A stretch of DNA of 64,000 bases from Sordaria brevicollis (taxonomy: Eukaryota; Ascomycota; Sordariomycetes; Sordariales; Sordariaceae): NCBI GenBank assembly GCA_033439795.1, contig JAUTDP010000008.1:2356001-2420000 (forward strand), read 5' to 3'. How positions within the stretch are numbered: the first letter of the stretch is position 1; each line of letters begins with the position of its first letter. A program made the position numbers and the translations under genes. This document shows, piece by piece, positions 23,493-32,891 of this stretch. The notes under the pieces were generated by a model that was given only the letters and a program-made list of their open reading frames with translations, was not told the DNA's origin and did no database searches.

Positions 23493-23497
23493 AATTT
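23493..23497. repeat. 5-bp target-site duplication AATTT, right
   Basis: Exact copy of 15560-15564. Confidence 0.9.
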
Positions 23498-23578
23498 AAT
23501 CGATTATTTTCATTCCAATATAGAATCCATCCCTAAAATAACCTCTTTCATTCTATCGAATAAATAAAGCAATTTAAT

Positions 23579-23602
23579 TAATCTATCTATCTATCTATCT
23601 AT
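23579..23602. repeat. (TCTA)n microsatellite
   Basis: About six TCTA units in tandem. Confidence 0.85.
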
Positions 23603-23727
23603 TAAAAAATATTATTACTATACTTCCTAAATCGATTTTAAAAAAATAAATTAAAAAGAGGACCCGCCGCAGTAATATTATATCGGTCTACTTTAACGAA
23701 GATCCCGATATAATTTCCCTTATATAA

Positions 23728-26390
23728 CTTATTACCTCTACCCGCCCTAAAAAAAAGATTCGTACTAACAATACTATTATTAATTTATTTACGATTAAAA
23801 CCCCGCTTAAGAAGGCTCTAGCTCTTAAAAAGGCTACCCCTAAAAAGAAACCCGCCCTTAAAAAATTTACCCTTAAGAAGAAGGTTATACTTAAAAGTAA
23901 GAATAAAGGTAAAGCGCCTATTAAAAATCCTACCCCCGAATTGGAAACGGAAGAGGGAAAGATAAAAAACGAAATAAAAGGTAAAACCGCGGGCGAAATC
24001 GAAATTAAAGCGGAAAACGAACCTATACCGTTTTCCCCCCTTCGTATTAAACTTTTTAACGACGAAGAGGAGGAAGAAGAAAATAATAGTAAAGAATTAG
24101 AATTACTTACCTTCCTTATCCGCTAATCCCTTATTAAAAAAATCGCCGTTATTATTTTATATATATTCTTTAATAATAATATAGTTTCCCTATTTAGGGT
24201 AATAGTATCCTAATTGTATTAACGCGCTATACCCCCCTTCCCAAACCTTCGTTCCCTAATTATATTTAGGTCGAATTTATTATTATTAATATTTATTTTA
24301 CCGCCTTTAAAATTAAACCTCCTACTATTTTAAATAACGGCAATTATTAAAAGATTAAAATCGAATAAAAGGATAACGCTATTATAAATTAATAATCTAA
24401 TATTATTTTATTTAATAAAATTTAACGTCTTTAATAAAATTATATTTAATAAATTATTATTAATATTATTACCGCTAAGGTTATATAAAAAATTAAATTA
24501 TATAATATTACGTATAATATTAGTATTTATAATAATAATAGTAGAAATAAGGTTACCTTTTATATTAAAATTATTATAGCGGTCGATTTCGATAATAGGA
24601 CTAATAATTTTAATAACGAAAGTATTATAAAAGTATACTTTTACTATAATAATACCTAATATTATACTTTTACCCTAATATTTACTTTTTATTTTATTAT
24701 ATTATTTATAGCGCCTACGGCATTTATTTTTATCGCTAGGTTAATTATTAGTTCGGTTAATATACCCGCTACTCCTATACCCTTTCGTAATATAGCCAAT
24801 CCTTTTATTACTTAAATTACTCCTACTACGCTACAATCGTCGATTATTATTACCACCCTTAAATTTAATATTAATAAAAGGATTATTACTAATATAATAA
24901 TAAAAGAAATCAATAAAATTAACGAAGAGGAGCGGGTATATAATAAGCGTACAGTTCGCATTAATATATTCTATTCTATTTATAATATATAGAAATATAC
25001 CGAGGGTTATTAGTATAAGAATTATACGAAGGGTATTAACTACTAATTATATTATTTAATCGACGGCTATAAAATATATTATAATTTTTTAATAAAAGAT
25101 ATAAGCAAGTAGGTTAATACTATTTCGTATAAATATATTACTATATAAAATCCCCCTATTAAATTATTTAAGCGAATAATAATAATAGAAACTATTACAA
25201 CTAATAATAATTCTAATAATAAAAGGAAATGTAATAATACTAATAATAGCCTTCCTATTTATATTAATATTATTAATAATATTAATAATAATAATAATAA
25301 TATTAATATAAAGTCGATTTATTAATTTTTTATAAATAACTTTAATATAAATAAATTTTAATAATAAAAAGGAAGAGTAGCTACTATACTAATTATACCT
25401 ATACTACCTATATTTTCTATATTAACCGCACTACCCCTATAGTCTCCCTCCCCCTCTATATAATTACCTTCTATATTACACTCTATAATTACCTTTATTT
25501 ACTACGGCTACCTCTATAATTAACTAAATTAATATACTAATACTAAATACTATAACGATTTTACCTAATACTATTACGTATAATATTAGCGCGCCTAATA
25601 TTATTAATAATATTATTAATAAATTACTCTTTAAATATTTTACAATTATATTCTATAATTAATTAATTAACTACGCTATTCTAACAATAAAATATAATCC
25701 TCTTCCCTCCTCTATTATAAATAATAAGCGAATACCCTCTATATCCCTCTCGATTCTTCTAATACCCCCTTTAATTATACCGCCTTCGGTTATAAACGAA
25801 CGAGAAGAATATAATTAATAAACCGTACTATCTTTACCACTACCACTACTACTATAAAACCGTATATTAATTAAATTTATTACCGAATTTTTTAAATCTT
25901 TTTATCGAAAATACTACATTAATAAAAGTAAATAAACGGTTATAGCGTCGCGGGCGCTAATTATACTACGGAATATACTAAAAGGATTAAACGCAGCCGT
26001 TATTAATATTACTACCCTTCGAAATTAACTATATAATTAATTCGCTACCTTAAGTTTTATATTAGAGCTTTATATTATATTAAAAATAATATTAAATAAT
26101 ACTTTAAATCGGAATAATTTAATATTAAAGAAATTAGCGGGTTTTATAATTAATATACCTTTCTACCTATCTATTATATATACTAACCGTTATATTTATA
26201 TTAAATACCCAATACGGTTTTATTACGCAATTAAATAATTTATATTTAAACGACTATACTACTATTCTCGAATATAGCGTTATTTAAATTCTTATTACTA
26301 TAGCGGCTAATATTATAGTAAATTACGTAAATATAGAAGAATTATAACGAATCGATATATAATAGGGAAAAAGAGGGATTTTAACGGTTT
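23728..26390 (+). pseudogene. Unclassified protein-coding relic, Lys-rich N-terminus and former Cys cluster
   Basis: An open Lys/Pro/Ala-rich frame runs from 23728 to the stop ending at 24126 (133 codons). It contains LKKATPKKKPALKKF and an acidic stretch NDEEEEEENNSK. Long partly open plus-strand frames follow: FIARLIISSVNIPATPIPF near 24740-24790, and 24905-25110, where Tyr codons are spaced like a Cys cluster (YSIYNI.KYTEGY.YKNY). A further readable stretch is near 25900-26300 (ASRALIILRNILKGLNAAV). Stops are mostly TAA/TAG of RIP type. I do not recognise the family. It could be a transposon gene or a RIP-hit host gene duplicate. Whether it is one gene or several is unknown. Confidence 0.45.
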
Positions 26391-26529
26391 TATACGGTCT
26401 TTTTCAATTATTTTATTATTATATAAATAAATATTAGCGCTCGATCTAGTACGATTCTAGCACGTTTTTTCGATTTCTTTTATTATTATATAAATAAATA
26501 TAAATAAATTAAATATATTATATACAAAT

Positions 26530-27752
26530 TATTATTATTCTCTAATACTCCCTACGTTACTCTAGTAATCTCGAATTCTTCTACCTATTAACGTTATTAA
26601 TCTCTTAAAACTCCTTTAATTCTTTAATATATATATTAGCGTAATCTTTATCTTTATTAACGTTATTTATAATTAGCTTAGAATTTCGATAATAATTACG
26701 GATTTATTCTACTTTATAACCAATTTTAATAACTATTTAACGAATAAAATCAATAAAATTAAAATTATTTATAATATCCTTACCTTTATTTAAATAATCT
26801 TTCTTTATTAATTTCTTAAAATTACCAAAATACGCTTCAATTGGGTTAAATTCTAAAGAATATAGTAATAAATATTAAAGCAAAATACTTACTTCAATAT
26901 ATATATAATATAATTCTTATTACAAATATTAATTAATATTATTTATTATTAAAATACTATTATAGCCAAAGAAGGGATTTATAATAATAAGAACGCACTT
27001 TCGCAATTACTTTACAAAACTAGGTACGTCGATTATACCTTTAAATACTATTACTTTAATTAAATTATCGACCAATATAATTAAAAGAAAGTAATATTAC
27101 TTATTATATTTAAAGGTACTAAATTAAATAATAATAGCGCCGTAGAGAGCCTATTTATATTTACGAATTTTATTACGTCGATTTACACTAAATTTATTAT
27201 AAAATATAAATATTTCGCCGGTAAATAAAGATATTTTTATTATCCAATTAGCTACTAATTTAAACTTTTATTATACCGCCTTAAATATTAGCTTCTTCTT
27301 TTTCTAACGTTCTTAACGTAAATAACGAACTACAGTTTCGGTCGATACGTATATATCGTATTCTTTAATTAAAAAGGTATAAATTTCGTCGAAATATAAC
27401 GTTAACTTTAAAATTAGTAACTCTATAATTTTCTTTATAATATATTAATTAATAATTATACCTAATATTAATATTAATATTAGTATAAGGGTAATTATAC
27501 CTCTATAATTCCTATAAGGAATTTTCTAATATTTTAAGGTACTTTTAACGGGAACCGCGTATTATTAAAAAGTTTAAAATTACGTTTATATCGATATATA
27601 GTACGTTCGCTAATTCCAATATTAATAGTAATATCTTTTACGGGCTCGTTATTATAAATCACGAGGGCTGCCGCCCCCGTACCCCCGCAAAATTTGCCTT
27701 CGGCAAATTTTATACAGGTGGGCAGAAATTTACTTGAAGCGGAGCTTAACAT
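26530..27752 (-). pseudogene. Second Tc1/mariner (IS630-type) transposase relic
   Basis: Minus strand from about 27752. The N-terminal helix-turn-helix reads NNEPVKDITINIGISERTIY followed by RYKRNFKLF. Downstream come KRRS.YLRRYNKSLNSQLI, a LIINNIN segment, and SLEFNPIEAYFGNFKKLIKK near 26810-26870, matching the SPxxNPIExxFxxxK block of IS630/Tc1 transposases. Stops and Asp-to-Asn changes inactivate it. Sequence identity to the mariner at 8.7-10.1 kb looks low, so it is a different lineage. I could not fix its terminal repeats. Confidence 0.82.
27689..27711. repeat. Perfect 10-bp hairpin AAAATTTGCC-TTC-GGCAAATTTT
   Basis: 10-bp perfect arms around a 3-nt loop. It belongs to a cluster of short GC hairpins extending to 28378. 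Confidence 0.85.
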
Positions 27753-28378
27753 TTACTTCCTCTATTTTTTTTAATATTTTTAATACCTTTTTTATATTAT
27801 TATTATTATTATTATAAGAGTTATTATTATTATTAGTACTATTATTATTATTATTATAATTTACTACCCCTCCGCCCCCCCCCCCCTCCCCCCCCCCGGC
27901 AGCGAAATTTATTTCGATTTTTTTTAAAGTGCCGGGTAGGCGAGAAGGTTTGGGGACTTGGCGAAATTTTTCGAAAATTTTCCTTACAAATTCCATCCGT
28001 CGGTTTTTTTTTTTCAAAGTCGTTTTTCTCGGCCGGCAGGCTAGCTACGGTCACGTGAGTAGTACCAAACTACTCGTCTCGGCTTACTCATCATTTTGGT
28101 ACCCACTTTGTCATAATAGGATCCACTTTCAAATGCCAAGCCTTAAGCGAGCCGCTAAGTGCTAAGCGAGCTTGGCGAATAGGGATAGGGGGTTTAATCC
28201 AGCCAATTCCAACTCCAGAAATTTTTTTCAACCAATCCCAACACGCCAAATCGCGGGTAAACCTCGGGAAGATTTACAGGGATTATTGCAGGGGGGTCAC
28301 CGTATTATAGAAGAAGCTACGCTCAACGCTTTGCTCCGTGTTTTTTCAACACTTCTCAATGTTGAAGCTCCGCTTCAA
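27734..28378. repeat. Inverted repeat pair and hairpin cluster, about 645 bp
   Basis: TTGAAGCGGAGCTTAACATT (27734-27753) is matched inversely by 28358-28378 with one extra base. Each arm is itself palindromic (TGAAGC-TCC-GCTTCA). Between them are C/G homopolymer runs near 27870-27898, GAGTAG..CTACTC (28058-28076) and GCCAAGC..GCTTGGC (28135-28176). The GC hairpins suggest either a small non-autonomous element or an organelle-derived insert; origin undecided. Confidence 0.5.
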
Positions 28379-28399
28379 ATTATATAGATAACGGCGCGT

Positions 28400-29495
28400 T
28401 AGTTTTTATTCGGAATATTAATTATACTATATAATAATAATAATAATAAAATAAATGTAGGGATAGTAAAAAATAATAGAAGAAATAGCAATTATTATCT
28501 GCATTTAAAGTTCGTTATTTTGCGCCAGTTTTTATCGATTTTAATGTAGAGAAGAAGGATGAATTAATGAAAATGGTCAAAGTTGGTCGATTCTGTCAAA
28601 TCCGTTTGCTTATTGTTGTGGCTAGCTCAATTCGGATTTCATGCACGCCAAGACTATCAAGACGTTTGAGTGTGGGAACGCCAAGTATCTGGTTTGTGGC
28701 ACTTCTTTCCGAATCCGATCACTTACACCAAACGCCTGAACCCCATCTAATAAAAAGATCAAAGACAAGATGGAACTTGGTTTCCGATTTCTTGAACCAG
28801 AATGGTGGAAGATTGGAACCATTTGCCGGTCTGAGCTTCTGAGCACAACGAGCCGACAACATGGACAACTCGATCCGAGAAGTGAATCGCACGTGGGATG
28901 CAACGCCTACAGGTACAGGTCGCAGCAGGACGCAGCCAAGTTTGAAAGCTCAGTGGTGCATCATGTCCGAACTGGGATTCGACCACAAGTTGTCTTTGAT
29001 CAAGACGAAATGGTTCACTTTCCATCAAAATCCAGCTTGCATTTCCTAACCTTGTCGATAGTGTCTTTCGCCTATCTGGAAGGCGGCTCAAGATAAGATC
29101 TACCCCTGTAGACCTGGTGCCCTTAAGTCCGTTTGGGTTAGAGTTGGCTATCCTATCCAATCCGACCCTCTGATCTTGATTTCCCAGCGGGGGAGCGTCA
29201 ATGACGTGTTACCTGGAAAGGTACCTCTTCCTCCAGACTTTCATAGGGGCTTCTCCGCCATTTTGATGGCGATCGTCACCACAAGTCGGTAGGAACTCCG
29301 GACACGTGAGGTTCGATTCCATCCATCATCTGGAAGCTATTTGCTGGTGTTGGCGTCCTCGAGGTGGGATACACCGTTGTGACATCCCTTATCTCCAACA
29401 CCCCCTCCCTCACAACCGCGCGGTTCAAGACCAAGAGGTCAGACAACTTGGGTGCAATCACGTCGCTTCATCAGACATCTTGAAGACCGGCAGTC
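28400..29495. other. Upstream region of the gamma-glutamyltransferase gene
   Basis: AT-rich until about 28500, then base composition returns to normal. Frames up to 133 codons overlap on both strands and show no domain. Probably promoter and leader. Confidence 0.5.
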
Positions 29496-31343
29496 ATGCG
29501 TAAGTTCACCTCCTTCGCAAATATTCACGTCTCAAACCACTAACTCGAGAGAATAGCTCGCCTATCACCGCTAATATGCGGCCTGGCTGTGCTGAGCCAG
29601 CTCGGCTCCGTGGTAGTCACCGCCGCTCCCTTGGAAGACTTCAAGTACCAAAGGGTAATTCAAAACACCTCTTCCGAAGGTCACCGTGGAGCCGTCGCCA
29701 GTGAGAGCGCCATCTGCTCCGAAATTGGCATCAACACCCTCCGAAAAGGGGGGTCCGCCGCCGACGCCATGGTTGCCACCACCCTCTGCGTCGGCACCAT
29801 CGGCATGTATCACTCTGGCATCGGCGGCGGCGGCTTCATGTTGGTGCGCGATCCAGACGGGAACTACGAGACGGTCGACTACCGTGAGACCGCCCCCGCG
29901 GCCGCCACGCAGGACATGTACAACGACGACCCCAACGCCAGCGTCATCGGCGCCCTCTCCGTCGCCATCCCCAGCGAGCTCCGCGGGCTCGAGTACGTGC
30001 ACAGCAAGTACGGCCGGCTGCCGTGGTACGACCTCGTCATGCCCTCTGTCAAGATCGCCCGGGACGGCTTCAAAGTGACGGAGGACTTGGTCCGGTACAT
30101 GGCGAGCGCTTCTGTCTCCGACGACTTTTTGACGCGAGACCCCGTCTGGGCCGAAGACTTTGCACCCAACGGCACCCTCCTCAAGCTAGGCGACACCATA
30201 ACGCGCAAACGGTACGCTCGCACCTTGGCCAAAATCGCCCTCCTCGGCGCCGACGCCTTCTACAACGGCCCCATCGCCGACTCCATCATCTCCCTGCTCC
30301 AACCCCTAGGCGGCATCCTCACGCACGACGATCTCGCCAACTACAACGTCTCCATCAAGCCCGCCTTGAACATCACCTACCGCGACTCCTTCCGCATCTT
30401 CGCCACCGACGCGCCCTCTTCAGGAGCCGTAACCCTCTCCATCCTCAAAACCATGTCCCACTTCCCCTCCTCCTCCCTCTCCTCCGACCTGGATCTCACA
30501 AACCACCGCTTCGTCGAATCCATGAAATTCGCCTACGGCGCTCGCCAGTCCCTCGGCGACCCCATTTTCATCTCCAACATTTCCCGCTTCCAATCCTCCA
30601 TGCTCTCCGATTCCACCACCAAATCCATAGCCTCCAAAATAAACCCCAACCACACCCTCCCCTTATCCTCCTACGACCCCCTCCGCAACTACGCCGCTGC
30701 CAGCCACGGCACCTCCCACATTGTGACCGCCGATTTTTCCGGGTTAACAATCTCCTCCACCACCACTTTAAACCTCCTCTTCGGCGCGCGCCTCATGACC
30801 CCCGACACGGGCATTATTTTGAATGACGAAATGGACGATTTCAGCCAGCCAAACAAGAACAACTCGTTCGGGTTCGTGCCCTCGCCCAACAACTTTATTC
30901 GCGCCGGCAAGAGGCCGCTGAGTAGCATCTGCCCGGTGATGGTGGAGCATTTGGGTAATGGAAGTTTGTGGTTCGCTACGGGGGCGGCGGGGGGGAGTAG
31001 GATTATTAGTAGCACGACGCAGGTGGCGTTTAATGTGCTTGAGGGACTGAGGGTGCATCCGAATACTACTGAGATGGGGACAAAGGGGGTGGGTGGTGAG
31101 GGAAGTGTGATGAGGGCTGCGGTGGCGGCGCCGAGGTTGCATGATCAGTTGATGCCCGAGGTTTTGTTGGTGGAAAGGGGGTATGGGCAGGATGTGTATG
31201 AGGATTTGAAGGGCAGGGGACATAATGTGACTTGGCAGGCTCCTGGGCTGAGCGCGGTGCAGGCGGTGATGAGGTTTGGGAATGGGACTTTTGTGGCGGC
31301 GAGTGAGACTAGGCAGGTTAATAGTGGAGGGTTTGCTGTTTAG
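29496..31343 (+). CDS. Gamma-glutamyltransferase, secreted or vacuolar
   Basis: Two exons: a 4-nt coding exon (29496-29499, ATGC) and 29557-31343, with a 57-nt intron (GTAAGT..TAG, CTAAC branch site), giving 596 aa. This start creates a good signal peptide (MPRLSPLICGLAVLSQLGSV). The family cleaves the gamma-glutamyl bond of glutathione and transfers the glutamyl group. Visible features: GGSAADAMVA and GIGGGGFML of the large subunit, the autoprocessing and catalytic Thr in GTSHIV (Thr387), a DxGIILNDEMDDF motif and PLSSICPVMV, which includes the conserved PLSSM-like substrate loop. Length is normal for eukaryotic GGTs. The precursor is expected to self-cleave before Thr387. The AT-rich transposon graveyard ends about 1 kb upstream. 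Confidence 0.93.
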
Positions 31344-31762
31344 AAAGGATGAGGTAAAGTAGGGATGACAGCACCTACTTACACGTTGGATACTCATAGT
31401 GGATAAATATATCGATCTTAGGAGATGTTCTTCCGGATTTAATGATAACAAGTAATGAGAGAACGTTCTTGTTCAAGAGGTTTCAACATTCAACATTATG
31501 AAATAGGATATCTCGTACTAAAACTCATCTCGCCCAACCGCAACGGTTCGAACACCAAACCGTGCACCTGCCACCAAACCGGCCACTCTCCTTTTTTTAA
31601 ACCCATTGCATGCTCATTCTCAACCGCCTGCCACCAAAACAAAAACGCCGCGTCAGCCAAGAATGAACATTCGTAACAAATCGTAATCATCTCTTCGAAA
31701 ACAGCAACGCCGCCGCCCGCCATATGCTACCTTTTTTGACCGTCACTCTTCTCCCATCTCCT

Positions 31763-32891
31763 CTATTTGCTGGTATCAACGACATATCTGCCGACGATCT
31801 TGCCCTCCTCCATGAGGTCATAAACCTCTTGGAGCTTGCTAAGACCGACCGTCTTGATGGGAACCTTGACAAGGCCACGAGCAAAGAAGTCAAGCGCTTC
31901 CTGGGTATCCTGCCTGTTACCGACATAGGAACCCTTGATGGTGATCATGCGGATGACGGTATCGAAGACGGGAGCCTTGAAGTAGGCGCCGGCAGGAAGA
32001 CCGATGCAGATGATGGTTCCGCGGGCACGGACGTAATCGACGGCCTGGTGGAACGGCTTCTCGGAGACGGCAAGCAGGATGACGGCGTGGGGACCGAGAC
32101 CCTCGGGAGTGGCGGCCTTGACGTCCGCGACGAGGTCCTTGGTCTGAGTGAAGTCGACGTAGGCCTTGGCGCCTAGCTCCTTGCAGTTCTTGCCCTTCTC
32201 CTCGCCGCCGTCAATAGCAATGGCGTGCAGGCCCATGGCGTTGGCATATTGGATGGCCATGCTGCCGAGACCGCCACCGGCACCGACAATGGCGACCCAC
32301 TGGCCGGGGCGAGCACCGGACTCCTTGAGACCCTTGTAGACGGTGATACCGGCGCAGAGAACGGGCGCAACGGCTTCGAGGTCGCACTCCTTGGGGATCT
32401 TGGCGACGTGAGCGGCCTTGGCAATGGCGTACTGCTGGAAGGAACCGTCGACGGTGTAACCGGAGAGGAGGGCATGAGGGCAAAGGGGCTCGTCGGCCTG
32501 CATGCAGAAGGAGCAGGCAAGGCAAGAGCCGTTGAGCCACTTGATACCGGCGTAGTCACCAATCTCAACCTCGGAAACGAGCTCACCCTTGGCAACGACG
32601 ACACCGGCACCTTCGTGGCCACCGACGAGGGGAAGCTTGGTGTCGAGGGGCCAGTCACCCTTCATGGCATGGAGATCGGTATGGCAGACGCCAGAGTACT
32701 TGACGTTGATGAGGACCTCATCAGGACCGGGCTTCTGGACGGGAATCTGCTTGAAGACGACGGCTGGAAGGAGGTAACAAGTTAGAATGTGTTGTCTTTG
32801 ACTATTGACAGAGAGGAATAAACTTACGACCGCCCTTCTTCTCGACCACCTGGGCCCATTGCTGTTCTGGGATCTCGAATTGCTGAGTCAT
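31763..32891 (-). CDS. adh-1: Alcohol dehydrogenase 1, zinc-dependent
   Basis: Exon 1 is 32891-32828 and exon 2 is 32763-31763, with a 64-nt intron, giving 354 aa. It is a medium-chain ADH with catalytic zinc ligands Cys48, His71 (GGHEGAG) and Cys158, structural zinc ligands Cys102/105/108/116 ([15 protein letters not shown]), and the NAD-binding Rossmann motif GAGGGLG at 182-188. No mitochondrial presequence, so it is cytosolic. In fungi this enzyme reduces acetaldehyde to ethanol in fermentation or runs in reverse on ethanol. The preserved [10 protein letters not shown] and IKWLNGSC motifs place it with the fungal ADH1 group. It converges on the GGT gene (about 420 bp between stops). Confidence 0.95.

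Noticed and set aside
29305..29320. GGTTCGATTCC, resembling a tRNA T-loop
   Set aside because: The flanking bases do not form a T-arm stem, and no D-arm, anticodon arm or acceptor stem could be built.
30023..30826. 267-codon plus-strand frame within the GGT gene
   Set aside because: Arg/His/Pro-rich shadow in another frame of the catalytic gene.
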